Positions 10,411-21,540 of a stretch of DNA of 64,000 nucleotides are shown here, one piece after another. This DNA comes from Symbiodinium sp. CCMP2592 (lineage: Eukaryota; Sar; Dinophyceae; Suessiales; Symbiodiniaceae). A model generated the notes under the pieces. That model was given only the letters and a program-made list of their open reading frames with translations, was not told the DNA's origin and did not search any database. The stretch spans positions 124,001-188,000 of the forward strand of contig CAJNDT010004591.1 of assembly GCA_905221615.1 (NCBI GenBank), in the 5' to 3' direction. Position 1 is the stretch's first letter. Each line of letters opens with the position of its first letter. Position numbers and translations under genes: made by a program.

Positions 10411-13400
10411 GATCACCTTGTGACCACGCTGGACGTCAGCCACCTGCAGCCAGAAGACCAGGAGAAAGTCGTGAAACGCTACGGGCACTTCGAGGCGGAT
10501 CGTTCGGGGTGCATAATATAGGAGCGTAAATAATTAACAATACTCTTTTGGGGTTCCTCATGATAATTATAGCATAATGGGCCCGCAAACCCCATTCTTA
10601 AGGTCCCTCCCTACGTTACGGCATGAAAAGGGTATTCTGAGGGTACTACGATGTTATAAGAAGTGAACATGCAGCTTCCTGTGAGGGGTACCACGGGCAC
10701 TAAAGGCGTATTGTAGGATCAGGGTTCAGGGTTCAAGATGGGGTACGCAGTTTCGTTTCGAGGGGACGAATAAGTAACGATACCTGCCTTTGTTCCTGAA
10801 GCAACGGTAGTTTGTACCGCTCGCCCTATCCTGTTTGCTCAGGCTTCAACATTAGGGTTTGAGGCTGTGCCTCGTACAGAAGCCACAAAAGCCTCCGTCA
10901 TGTCAGGCGACCTCCAAAACATGTTCCGCCAAGAAGTCACAACCGCCTCTCTATCTCCACCGAAAAGCCGTGAAACGCTTAACACCTCAAAATCTTTAAA
11001 CCTCAAACACAGGCTCAGAAACCCTACAAATCCAACAACCCTTCAACATCTGAAGCCCTCAAATCCCGCAAGCTGGGAGAGGTCTTCTTTGCAGACATTT
11101 GGGATTGGAGGACAGCCATCGACTCGCTCCAGTTGCTCTATGAGCCTCGGGAAAGTGAAGGGGTTCTCTAGAAGGGTTCTAGAACCATAAACCCTAAACC
11201 CTAAGTTCTAGATGAGGGGAGTTTTAGCGCGTTTCGGCTTACGGTCGAGGTTTGAGGAATTGGACACACAATCCGTTTTATCTCTTATCTGAGTATATCT
11301 GGATACCCCCAAAACCTGGCTTTATGTTCGACGGTCCCTACATTAGTTGACGTCTGCAACGTTTGGAGCTCGGAGCTTTCCGATCGAAAGCTCCGGGTTT
11401 CGGGTTTTTCGGGGGGTTTTGGGTTCAGAGCTTAGGGTTCGGGGTTTAGGGTTTCGGGTTTCGGGTTCTAGGGCGGGGAGCTCTGCTGTTGGGGGTTGGA
11501 CATGTGGAGACTTCAAGGCTTGGTTGTTGGTTTTTCGGGTTTGGGCTTTGGGGTTTAAGGGCAAGCCTCACAGCCCTAAACAATGACGCCCTGAAGCCCT
11601 CAACAGACGGCCCAAACCCCAAACCCCAAAGCGCGAACCCTAAACCCTAAACCCCAAGCCCTTAAGCCTAAATCCAAAGCCCCAAACCCCCAAAAGTGTG
11701 AACCCCACAAATCCATGCGCCAAGGAGCTCTGGCGGGAAGATCCCGTGATGCAAAAGGAGGTGGACGGGGTCTTCAAGCAGGGCCAGTCTTGGCAAGGCC
11801 GGTCAGGTTGAGGGTTTTAGGGTCTAGGCCTGAGGGCACGGTTTAGGGTTTAGGGCTTTGAGTTTAGGGTTTAGGGCCGGGGGTTTTAGGGTCCAGGCCT
11901 TACCCTAAGGCCTAAGCTTTACGGTTTGGGCTTGAGCGTTTTCAGGGTTGACTTCTGCCTCTTGGACATCAGCTTTCTAGGTTTTTCCCAGTAGCCAGGC
12001 TGTTCAGTGGTACACTTTTTTACTTTCAGGTTTCTGGGTTCCTATCATAAAATAAGGAGCCCTAAACCCTAAACCCTAAACCCTAAACCCTAAACCCTAA
12101 ACCCTAAACCCTAAACCCTAAACCGCTTGTTCCCAGTGGGTTGCTGAACAGCCTCGTGGGGTTTCCCAGGTTGTGCTGAGTCCGCGGTCGCAACCACCAA
12201 GCTCCTTGACCCCTAAACATGAAATTTGGGAGTTTCCGAAAATAGGGGACCCTAGATAGTAGGATCCTTATTATAAGGACCCCAAAATAGGGTACCCCTA
12301 ATTGTCGGAAACTCCAAAAAATCCCTAAACTCCTAAACTCTAGACACCCGAAACGGGAACTCCAGAAAGTTGGAATATGGCTTCAGGGTAGGATACCTTA
12401 TAATTTACCATAAAGGGTTTAGGATAATCATATTCCAACTTTCTGTTTTTTTATGTAGGAGCCCATGAACCCCCAACCCACAAACCCCCAAACACCTAAA
12501 CCCTGAATCGAGGCCACTATACTAAGCTACCCTTTTAGATCCCTTACAGTCGCCCCTGTAGCCCCCTTTAAAGGAACCCTAGTCTAATTCTTAAGGCCAC
12601 CAGAGTAAACCCCCAAGCCCTAAGCCGCGAGGCTCCTACTTCTGCACCCAGGGCCGAACACAGTTCAGCCTAGACATCACGGAGGTGACGCCGCTTTGAG
12701 GTGCAAAGTAGCATCACCTTCATTGGTTTAAGGTATATGTTCTACGTTTCTTTTCTCTCCAGCTTCCTGAAAAACCACGAGCGGTCAGTTTAGGTCTTGC
12801 ATTTATGGTTTTTTTGTTAGTTTTTAGTGCAGGTGGGTTTCCTAAACCTGAAGTTAAAGTCCAAGGCGCCCAGAAGTCCCAGAGCATGTGAACAATTCAA
12901 GGTCCGTCGGTGGCAAAGACCAGATTCGCGCAGATCTCACCTTTACCATCGCCGCTTGGATGCAGCTGGTCTCCCGGTTCTGAGCCTGTCATTTTGTGTG
13001 TTTTGTGGCTCCCTTTATCAAGTGCAAGCCCTTAACCCGGTCCCGGCATTTCACAACCGAAGTCTTAAACTCCAAATCCTGAATCGCGAGATGGAAGCCT
13101 GACGAGCTATTCCTTAAGGGGTCTTTCCCAAATGCTCCTACTGTTGATGATATAAATCCTGCATTACCCCACAATAAGAAAGATACCATAATTCCCATAG
13201 TTTAGGTCCATGAAGGTAATGCAGGATTTATATCATCAACCGTAGTATATACCGCTCAAAAGACTCTGTTCTGGTTGTCAAATCTTACGCACTGAGCCCT
13301 GACAACCAACCCTAAATACAGCCTTGAACTCTAAACTTTGGAATCTATACACCGTTTAGGTACACAGTGATTTTTGGTCTGGGTACAGGTGTCAGCAGTA

Positions 13401-16400
13401 ATTACCGGGGCCTCTAGAGAAGGCATTTTGTTTCGGTCGTTAGGGTAGAGGTGCCCAATCACAAGCTCTCAATGATGAGTTGCGAATCTCTGCAGCTTCG
13501 GAATCCCGAAATTCTAAACCGTACACCCTAAACCCCGAATCCTAAAACCCTGAACTCTGAATCCTGAGATCCTAAACCCTTAACCCTGAACCCTGCAACC
13601 TGAGCTTTGCAGCTATCCCAAGGTCAAGAAGGACAAGAACGTCACTGGCATCTACGAGGTTGAGGGTTTAGAGTTCAGGGTTCAGGGTTCAGGGCTTAGG
13701 GTTCAGGGTGTATGGCCAGGTTGGGGTGATAGGCTTCTAGTTCATAATATAGGGTTGAGGGGTTTACACCTCCCGTCAGCTTTGGCAAGCCGAAAGCATG
13801 TGAAAGCCTCCAGCCGAAGGTTTAGGACTTAATATACAAGCTAAAATCTGAAATAGTTACCGATAGTATTCCCTAGGCTTGCTTATGCCCAGACCTCTGA
13901 GACTCTAACCCGTCAGTCCCCGAAGCCCTAAAGCGCTGAAGCCTTAAGCTCACGCTTTTTGCAGCTCGAACCCTTCCGAGATCCCCGAAACATCCCTTTT
14001 TTGTGCGCTAAGTGTTCAACCTGGAGGTGTCGGGTATTTTGGAGCCAGCTGGCCGAAGTTTGGTCATGGAGCCGATCCCGGATTCCTGGAAAGCGCAGCC
14101 CAAGAACTTTGCAGCGCTGCTGAAGTTTGGGGATGTAAGCTTTTTCGGGTTCTTTCCTGTTCTGGGGCCGCATAAGGGTATTGCAAGCATTCTGTGAGGG
14201 TTCGATGCGTGTTCTTTGGGGGTTAGGTTTTGGGCTTTGGAGATTCAGGATTGGGGTTAAGGAGTTAGGGGCTTAGGCATTGAGTGGAGGGGGTGGGGCT
14301 CCAGGGGGTAGGATGGTAACTTTAGGCTTTGAGGTCCAGTGTTTGGCGTTGAGTGCTAATTCATCCGTCTCATCGTAAGTGGGATCCCGAAACCCAAAAC
14401 CCATAAACCCCTAGGCCCTACTCCCAGAACCCTAAGCCCTGTGGGAGTGGACCTGCAGTTGGCAAAAGAAGCTCAAAAAACTTTAAACCTTTTCTGAACA
14501 GCACGGATCTTCACAATCTCTACACCCCCAAACCCCAAACCCTAAACCCTAAACCCTAAACCCTAAACCCTAAACCCTAAAGCCTAAACCCTAAACCGCC
14601 CTGTACCCCCAAACCGGAGAACCTCCAGGCAAGACAGCAGTTGCTTCGTCCTTCGAACCTGAAGCCTTCGACTGGGTTCTTGTTACATATTCTGAGTTAC
14701 CATAATTGAGCCTATGGTGAGAATATCATATGGCTTCCTCGCCGTGGTGATTTTCAACTGAGTTCCCGTAATAGAGGCACATAGTAAGTTATCAATATGG
14801 GAGTTTCCGAAAATAGGGGACCCTAATATAGTACCCTAAATGGTCGGATCTTATAAGGACCCCCCCCAAAAAAAATAAGGTACCCCTCTAATTTTCGGAA
14901 ACTCCCATATGGTTTCCTCATCATGGTATTTTAACCCTAAGCCCTAAACCCTAAACTCCTAAACCCTAAACCCCTAAACCCTAAAACCCTCTACCTGGAA
15001 CTCAGTTAACCCAAGCCCTGAGCGCTAAACCCGAAGCCTGGCCAAGGTAATGGTCGGGACGCACGGCGTGGTCTCGGCGGTGGATGGCACGGATCGCGCA
15101 GTCTATGCAGGCACCGTGTCGTTTTCATCATATTACATTATGTTGCATTATGCTACCTTATACAAGTTTCTGTTCTATTCTAACATGATACATTATGCAG
15201 GCACCGTGCCCATCTACGGGTGTGACAGCTTCGAGCTTTTCTCAGAGGGAACAAGTTCGATCGATCAGCAGGAGGAGTACAATCTGCCTTGGAATGGGGC
15301 CTTGCAGCTTTGATGAAGAATCGCGCATGTGTGATTCAAAGTTGGAGAGCCTAAACCCTAAACCCTAAACCCTCAAGGGTTCCTTAGAGAAGATACCAAG
15401 GCGCAGACTCAGCGAGGCCATTGATTCGAATCGGCACCTCTGGCGCAGTGTGCTACAGCGCCTTATCGCGGAGAAGCCGTCCAAGCCAAACAAGGTGGTT
15501 CCTTGGACGCCCAACACCCCCATTTAGGGTTTAGGCTTTAGGGTTTAGGGTTTGGGGGAGCACCCAGAGATGAACCCTAGACGGTCTTATGGTTCATATG
15601 CCATGTAGTGATCTATGATATAAGGCATAAGGCTAGAAGCTTCATGCTTTCGAGACCTAGCCCTCTATCTTCATGTGAAGAGAAAGCTGCAGCTTGATAG
15701 CCCAATCACAGCAGGATGGGCTTGAGCAGTGTAACTTTCTTGAATCTTGTGTGTTGCGTTGGTGAAGCCTGCAAGGCCGTACCTCTCCTGTGTCGTAGTC
15801 TTGCGCAGTTCAAACGCAGGCATGTTTTGCTTATTTATCTGACCATTCAGGGCCGTTCAGCCTTCCATTGTTGACCCCTTTTCCGTTTCGCCTATGAACT
15901 CTGACCACGAATCCAGCCCTGAGCCTCCCACCGCGGCATCCCGAAGTGCAAAACCGAGGCAGCGCACGGTAGATCGCATGAGATGTTCTATTCCTTAGGG
16001 GTTCCGAACGTATTCATAGCGAAGGCACTCCCAAAACCGCAGTGGGGCGTTTCAGGCACCCCGCCAGTAAGACCCCTGAAGAAAAGGACCACAGGCAAGA
16101 CCCCTCCACAGAGCCGACAACTGTTTGAGAACCTACCCACAAGGGCCTCCAAAATCAGAATTTGATGTTTCATGGTTGTATAGCAGACACATACTGGCCA
16201 TAAGCGGATGCTGTTACTAATTTTTCCGGCCCCTGCTAAGTTGCCAAACCCTGTAACATGCTTCATAAGCGGTGTTTGGCGCTTAACGCAAGTCCAAAGA
16301 AGGAAGATTATAGGTGATCCTAAGCGTGAAACTCTCAGCATGTAAGCTCTGAGCCCTAAGGCCTACAATCCCCATTGAAGTGAGCCTCCCGCCCCAGACC

Positions 16401-17364
16401 CTCCGCCAACATGGTGTTCCTACTAACCTTCGGAGCAGTCGGAAAAGAGGGGTTAAAAAAAAAAAGGCCTACAAAACGAGCGCATTCTCTTCTTCTGCTC
16501 ATTTTTCCCAAACCCCTAAACCCTAAACTTACAGAACCTAAGCCTTAATCCCAAAACCTTAGAGAACCCATGCCTTAATCCCTGAAGCTGAAAAACCCAA
16601 GGCTTAACTCCGAAACTTTAGGGAACCTAAGACCCTAGGGAACGTAAGCCTTAAACCTTAAACCTTAGGAAATTGAAAGCTTAAATCCGTGAGGTCCAAC
16701 TCTTTGAGGCAGCAAGGAATGCCGGCCTTCTGAGTGTGGAGTTTACCACCAATGGCGGCGAGGAGGCGGTTTAGGGTTTAGGGTTTAGGGTGAAGGGTTT
16801 AGGATTCAGAGTTTAGGGTGAAGGGTTTAGGATACAACCCTAGCGGAAATCCATCAAAACTCCAGCTAACCTTGGATGTCTGAGAGGACTCAAGCTTCTT
16901 CGGGGTTTATGGAATCTGTCTTTGCGGCTTCAGGCGTCAGTGAACACCAGAAAGTTGGAACAAGGGTTTAGGATGATTAGTGCTGGGATCCCCTATACTT
17001 TACCTTAAGGCCATGAGGATATAGATGTTCCAAGTTTCTGGCTTCTACTTTAGAGTCTAGGGTGTTTCCGGGTTCAGGGGTGTAGGGCCTCAAACCCTTT
17101 GGGAAGCCCAAGCCCTACGCCCCAAACCCTGAACCCTAGACCCCAAGGGGCCTATAACCCCAAAATACTAGGCTTCATATAAGGAACCCTAATAAAGACC
17201 CCAGGGTTTCTTAAGCAGCTCCCTGTGTAGGGTTTAGGGTTTAGGGTTTAGGGTTTAGGGTTTAGGGTTTAGGGTTTAGGGTTTAGAGTTTAGGGTTTAG
17301 GGTCTAGGGTTAAACCCTAAGCTCTCCCAATCAGGTCGTCCTGCAACTCCAGAGCAAGCGCTAA
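10411..17364 (+). CDS. Downstream exons of the Tudor-like gene, to its stop
   Basis: Exons: 10411-10497 (TLDVSHLQPEDQEKVVKRYG), 11073-11150 (GEVFFADIWDWRTAIDSLQL), 11725-11806 (ELWREDPVMQKEVDGVFKQ), 12652-12686, 12902-12976 (DQIRADLTFTIAAWMQLVSR), 13613-13658 (YPKVKKDKNVTGIYE), 14027-14134 (SGILEPAGRSLVMEPIPDSW), 15047-15110, 15201-15306 (TVPIYGCDSFELFSEG), 15401-15494, 16694-16768 (EAARNAGLLSVEFTTNGGEE) and 17335-17364, ending VVLQLQSKR and TAA. Phase fits at every junction from 12652 on, and from 9167 through 11725; the join 11806 to 12652 is unresolved, and a possible small exon near 12137-12169 would not fix it. An alternative stop exists at 15311-15313 if the GC donor at 15307 is not used. 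I recognise no domain. Whether this and the 6641 block are one gene rests on phase and proximity. Confidence 0.65.
12059..12124. repeat. Interstitial telomere-like array, CCCTAAA
   Basis: Nine consecutive CCCTAAA units, then TTCCCAG. Confidence 0.9.
12228..12315. repeat. Family C palindrome
   Basis: GGGAGTTTCCGAAAATAGGG ... AATTGTCGGAAACTCC. Confidence 0.8.
12363..12445. repeat. Family E palindrome
   Basis: CCAGAAAGTTGGAATATGG ... CATATTCCAACTTTCTG. Confidence 0.8.
13142..13243. repeat. Family D palindrome
   Basis: TGTTGATGATATAAATCCTG ... CAGGATTTATATCATCAAC. Confidence 0.85.
14799..14906. repeat. Family C palindrome
   Basis: GGGAGTTTCCGAAAATAGGG ... AATTTTCGGAAACTCCC; ATAT directly flanks both ends. 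Confidence 0.85.
15111..15200 (+). other. 90-bp readable intron with 15-bp repeats at both splice sites
   Basis: The exon ending at 15110 and the exon starting at 15201 are flanked by the same 15 bases, TATGCAGGCACCGTG, once at each splice junction. The intervening 90 bp is a multiple of three, has no stop in frame and is AT-rich (ATTACATTATG-like repeats). A GC donor and AG acceptor restore AVYAGTVPIYG. Retention would add 30 residues without breaking the frame. Confidence 0.7.
16947..17042. repeat. Family E palindrome
   Basis: CCAGAAAGTTGGAACAAGGG ... GATGTTCCAAGTTTCTGG. Confidence 0.8.
17225..17302. repeat. Interstitial telomere-like array, TTTAGGG
   Basis: About 11 units in the last intron of the Tudor-like gene. 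Confidence 0.9.
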
Positions 17365-17479
17365 GCGAGCGCGCAACTCTGAACTCCCTTGGACCCAGCA
17401 AGCGGCCGCAAGGGGAAAAATGCAATGCAAGCCTGAGCCATTCAGGTTTGGGGAGGCCATCAGGTTTAGGGTCAGGCTG

Positions 17480-17565
<86 letters not shown>

Positions 17566-17566
<1 letters not shown>

Positions 17567-17815
17567 TTCTGCAGTGACGCGGGAACTGCAGTGCGTTATG
17601 AGGACTTCGTGATAGGAGCTGTCATCCTACATCTAGGACAGAGGGTCAACGAAGGACACTACCAAGCCTATCTAGGTCATCCGGTGCCTTTAAGACCCGC
17701 CCTCCCCTGGATAGAATACCTCTGCGACGACTGTAAGCCCCCGCGTAGAGCCAATGCCCAAGATAGGATGCAAATGCAGACAAACTCCTATCTTGCGGTG
17801 CTTATACGCTGTTAG
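17566..17815 (+). pseudogene. C-terminal fragment resembling a ubiquitin-specific protease His box
   Basis: The frame runs out of the (CTA)n leucine tract into about 82 residues ending at a TAG at 17813-17815. It contains YEDFVIGAVILHLGQRVNEG followed by HYQAYL and, about 25 residues on, LCDDCKPPRRA. The order (variable strand with hydrophobic V-H-L-G, then GHYxAYL, then W...DD) matches the C-terminal catalytic His region of peptidase C19. All sequence upstream, including any Cys box, is missing, so this is a 5'-truncated remnant. The similarity is from motif recall only. Confidence 0.5.
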
Positions 17816-18304
17816 CCCGGATCGCGGAGGGCAGCTTAGGTCCCTGCCCTCAGCACGGCTAGGTCGCCGTGCAACGCGTTACTGACCTGAGTTCCATAGT
17901 GGCCTCGGTTGAAGCACCGATGGCCCGCACAGCTGACGTCCCGAAAGCAGCCCGTCAACATGTATCTCTAACTACAGCCAAGTTTCTTAACGTTTCCATG
18001 CCTATCGCTTGATGCTGCCACTTGCAAATCCGACGATGACACCAAAGCCCTGCACAGCCTATACACCTGGGTAGCTGCCTAGCTCAAACAAAGCCTATAG
18101 GGAGCCACTCTCTAGTTTCCGTGGGCCCAGTGGCCGGCCCCTCAGTGCAAGCCTGCATACTGCACAGTTGCGAAGAGCTCCGTCTGCAAAGTACGACGAA
18201 ACACACAGCAACCGGCTCCAGTCATAGGGTAGCCGCCGGGCTCAACACTGCTGCATTGGTCGTGGTTTCTTGTAGCTGCAGCTACGGGGATTCCCACCCG
18301 ACGC

Positions 18305-19276
18305 ATGGCCCAGCAGTTTCAGCTCCCATGGGATGTCTATCAAGACTCCCTAGCCGAGCACCTCTTGCGGGGAGCGTACAGCAGCCTGATGTTACAACAT
18401 ACAGGACAGCCTGCCCTCCCTATAGTGGACATGGCGGCCTTCAATGATATACTGGCGCACGCTGCCACGGAGCTACCGGCAGACAAGCTCCAGCAGCTGC
18501 ACCAATATGCAGGCCAACTGTGTGATGCTATGCCAGCCCTTCATGGACCCAGACTGCCTCCTGCGATGCCATTGCCTCCCACACCGATACCACCTGCTGA
18601 ACAGTTTGCGCACGATACGCTGGGCGATGGAGGGCATGAAGGATCTCTCTGGAGCGCAGTCCGCCAGGCAATCCTGCTCCTCAACTTTGAGAAGGCCAGG
18701 CATGGGAAACTTAGCGAACAATTCCATGCCAGAAGCTTCACGGTGGGCGCGTTCTCCAAACATGCCTTCGTGGGGATCTGCCGGGGCACACTGAGATACC
18801 CGAGCCTGTGTCGGCTCCTGAATCGCCTCGTCATCCATGTGCTACCACATCATTCCTGGACGAGCGTGGTGCTTCACCTCAACTGTCTTTTCCCGCCTCA
18901 CAAAGACAGTGGCAGCGGGCCCACCCCGAATGCGGTGATAGCCCTCACCTACTTCGAAGGCGGCGACCTGTGGGTTCAAACCGCTGACGGGGATGATTAT
19001 CAGGAGATTGACGGGACCATGGTGCGCGGATGTCTCTACAAGCTGCAAGACTGCGCCACGGTTTTCTCAGCACACAACCAGCTCCACTGCACCACACAGT
19101 GGAGGGGAGGGAACCGCATCACCCTCGTGGCCTACACTGTGAGGAACTACTACTCCCTGGGAGAGCCACTGAGGCAAACGCTGGATCAGTTGGGTTTCTG
19201 CCCGCCACCGCGGGAGCAACTACCCAAACCACCAGCGGTGCCATTACTGCCGCCGGTTCTTTACGATGGAGTCTAG
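18305..19276 (+). CDS. 2OG-Fe(II) oxygenase-like protein of the retroelement
   Basis: Intact 323-residue ORF, ATG start, TAG stop. Residues about 180-290 show the double-stranded beta-helix pattern of 2-oxoglutarate/Fe(II) dioxygenases: HKDSGSG gives the metal-binding H199-x-D201, a later His (H257 or H261 in FSAHNQLHC) is the third ligand candidate, and R271 in GNRITLVAYT is the likely 2-oxoglutarate ligand. LTYFEGGDLWV fits the intervening strand. The N-terminal 100 residues are Pro/Gln/His-rich and unassigned. The substrate is unknown; such domains hydroxylate proteins, nucleic acids or small molecules. Position between a protease-like fragment and a Cys/His-rich ORF suggests it is an accessory protein of the mobile element rather than a host gene. 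It appears uninterrupted and intronless, unlike all host genes here. Confidence 0.75.
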   Translation: MAQQFQLPWDVYQDSLAEHLLRGAYSSLMLQHTGQPALPIVDMAAFNDILAHAATELPADKLQQLHQYAGQLCDAMPALHGPRLPPAMPLPPTPIPPAEQFAHDTLGDGGHEGSLWSAVRQAILLLNFEKARHGKLSEQFHARSFTVGAFSKHAFVGICRGTLRYPSLCRLLNRLVIHVLPHHSWTSVVLHLNCLFPPHKDSGSGPTPNAVIALTYFEGGDLWVQTADGDDYQEIDGTMVRGCLYKLQDCATVFSAHNQLHCTTQWRGGNRITLVAYTVRNYYSLGEPLRQTLDQLGFCPPPREQLPKPPAVPLLPPVLYDGV

Positions 19277-19590
19277 AGCAACGGCATGCCTGAGCTCTTA
19301 CAGGGTTTCCAGGGATCATTTCCAGGGGTCTCTGCCTACCATAACCTTCTCATGCTGCCTGATGCAACTTTTTCCAACCTGCCTGGTAGTGCATACTCCT
19401 CACCCTGAGCCTGCAATTTGCGCTTGAGATAGAGCTTGAGTTTGAGCCTGAGACCCTACCATAACCACGCTGCACTCTCCCACTCCATAAGCTTGGTTAC
19501 TCCTAAATCTGTACAGCCTGGCCTAGGCTATGGCCAAGCCGTGACCCTATGCCAGGAAAAAGGACAGGCCAACAGTGAATTCAGACATGA

Positions 19591-20397
19591 GTGCTGAGTG
19601 GCATCAAAACCTCACCACTTGCCGTGCAGCAAGATGCAGAGCGCTGCCTGCAAGCCGCAACCAGTAACCAGCTATCCACCCCTCTGCGCTTGCACGCTCA
19701 GGTCTGGATGGAATCCTGGCTGGGCGTTGGTGGAGGCCGGCTGCGACAATGCAGTCGTCGAGGGTGCGAGCGGCAATACTCCAAGTTGCATAAGCCCTTC
19801 TGCTGCTCCGGATGTGGTAGTGGACAAGGGCATCACACACGTCGCTGCGACCGACATCAGCGGCGACACGCACAGGCGGGCCAGCGGATGGCACGGAGCA
19901 TGCCAACAGAGTGCCTCAACGACGGCTGTACCAGACAAGCTGGCGTAGGGCACTTGACATGCTGCTCCACATGCACTCCCGGCGGATATGTGCATACCCG
20001 GCGCTGCAACCTGGTCATGGGCCGCATGATTCCTCCTGGGACTGATGCACCTCAGAGGGATGCCACACAGCAGCAAAACCATGATCAGCCGACTGCAAGT
20101 CGGGACCCTGCAATGCGGACCAACAGCTCTGGAACGAACTATTGGCCCGCTACAGTATCCCTCGTGCATGGACAGCAGGTGACCTCAGCTACTGAAACAC
20201 TGCAGGCTATACCGGCTCCGGGCACTGGCACAATGGCCTCCTCTTCATCCCGCCACATGCGGAGCACGGATATGGAGCCCCAGCAGGTCGATCAGCCGGA
20301 TGCCGCAGCTACAGATGTCGATGCAAGTAGTGCGCAGCATGATGCTATGAGTCTTATTGTACAGGGCTGTGTTATTGAACTTGACGAGCTTGACTAG
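19591..20397 (+). CDS. Cys/His-rich (zinc-binding-like) retroelement protein
   Basis: An open frame of 268 codons to TAG at 20395-20397; the first codon of the open stretch is not ATG, so the true start or frame link to the preceding ORF is unclear. Two copies of a motif C-x4-C-x(7-11)-CC-x2-C-x(5-7)-HTRRC lie at about residues 54-90 and 107-142 (CCSGCGSGQGHHTRRC and CCSTCTPGGYVHTRRC). The spacing suggests paired zinc-binding knuckles, possibly for nucleic-acid binding. The C-terminal half is Gln/Ser/Thr-rich and low complexity. The stop lies about 120 bp before the 3' (ACT)n tail, as expected for the last ORF of the element. Confidence 0.6.
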   Translation: MLSGIKTSPLAVQQDAERCLQAATSNQLSTPLRLHAQVWMESWLGVGGGRLRQCSRRGCERQYSKLHKPFCCSGCGSGQGHHTRRCDRHQRRHAQAGQRMARSMPTECLNDGCTRQAGVGHLTCCSTCTPGGYVHTRRCNLVMGRMIPPGTDAPQRDATQQQNHDQPTASRDPAMRTNSSGTNYWPATVSLVHGQQVTSATETLQAIPAPGTGTMASSSSRHMRSTDMEPQQVDQPDAAATDVDASSAQHDAMSLIVQGCVIELDELD

Positions 20398-20995
20398 GAG
20401 GATGCCAGATATGGCAAAGTTGTCCACGGAGCCACAAATGTGGTGCGGCCTAGAGCCGCCGGATCAAAGGTCCGTCCTTCGTCAGACGCCACGGATCGGC
20501 CCGACGAGTGCAATGCAATACTACTACTACTACTACTACTATTACTACTAAACCAGGGTACAGGGTTTAGGGTTTGTGCTATGGCATAGAAGACGAAGTA
20601 GTTTGTGCCGGTCGAAAAGAGCGGAAAAGAGTTTCGGGTTGAGAGATACCAGGTACCACAAAGCAAGAGCCCAATCATTTTCAAAGTTACTTTTTGACCG
20701 ACAATAAAGGTCATCATGGCCTTACTTTCTAAGTCCCCTGATTCTCCAAGGTGGGTTGCTTGTGGTTGTGTTGAGACATCTGAGGTCCTCCATCATGAAT
20801 GTCTTGAGCGGCCGGGCAGGCTACGGACAAATCCAGGCCGTTCCCCAACTTCCGAAAATCCTGTGAAAGCGTCGAAGCCCCGAAAGCACCACGCCCTACA
20901 CAGATGATCGCTGAATTGAGAAGTTCTTCTCCCAAAACCCTGAACCCTAGGCCCTCATCAAGGCCTGCACCTCTGAACCTGATCCCCTGCACCCC

Positions 20996-21134
20996 TACTT
21001 GGAGGGTCGGGGGACTTAGTAACTGGTTATTTCAGGGACTTCTAAGTACCATAACCCCAATTAGGGTCCCTTTTAAGGGTATTTATAAGTCCACTTACTA
21101 ACTACTTACTAAGTCCCCTAAAGACCCTCCAAGT
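20996..21134. repeat. Family A2 palindrome
   Basis: TACTTGGAGGGTCGGGGGAC ... AAAGACCCTCCAAGTA. It shares the outer 10 bp with family A but has a different arm (ACTTAGTAACTGG). Second copy at 27739. Confidence 0.8.
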
Positions 21135-21389
21135 AGACCCCTAAACTCCAAAGCCAACGTCCCGAAAGCCTGACTCGGAACACGAAATTTCTCAGAAGCT
21201 TTGTCGGTCACGGCTTCTTGCAAGCCCTGAACCACTACGGATTTTTTCCATGAGTCCCAATCTCTTGGGGTATCTGGTGTTTGGGTATGTTTAGGCTTTA
21301 GGGTTTTAGGGTTTAGTGTCGGGATCTACAGAGTTACATCGTACAAGGTCTGTAGTTACACTGCAGATCGGGGTATGCCGTACAAGGTT

Positions 21390-21540
21390 GCTTGGAGGTT
21401 CATGGGTTGTTTAGATGGGGGCATAAGTCTCCCAATATGGGTTGTAAAATACATTTACAGTTACCCTACTTATAACTCCACATATAGCTACCCTAAACCC
21501 TATAGAACCCTTCAACCCCACTTATAACTAAGCAAGGTTC
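21390..21540. repeat. Family A palindrome, diverged
   Basis: Left arm CTTGGAGGTTCATGGGTTG; the interior keeps AATATGGGTTGTAAA, and a short CCCTAAACCC stretch lies within; the right arm is degraded (ACTAAGCAAGGTTCAT). Confidence 0.55.

Larger units (their letters stand above)
17478..20550 (+). mobile_element. 5'-truncated non-LTR retrotransposon 3' end inside a (CTA)n microsatellite
   Basis: A (CTA)n tract of about 88 bp (17478-17565) abuts protein-coding sequence on its right. Three successive same-strand reading frames follow (ubiquitin-hydrolase-like tail, 2OG oxygenase-like, Cys/His-rich), then a second tract of the same triplet on the same strand (20518-20549). GC content rises and telomere repeats disappear across this block, unlike the flanks. 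No reverse transcriptase is present, so the LINE assignment is inferred from truncation, tail repeat and the accessory domains. Alternatively it is a retrogene-like block between two microsatellites. It lies within the 15.9-kb block that separates the two ABCG parts. Confidence 0.6.

Noticed and set aside
12137..12169. Possible exon between 11806 and 12652
   Set aside because: Good acceptor and donor, but the phase required by the neighbours gives a stop codon.
19672..20169. 165-codon - strand ORF
   Set aside because: Antisense shadow of the Cys/His-rich ORF; no motif of its own.
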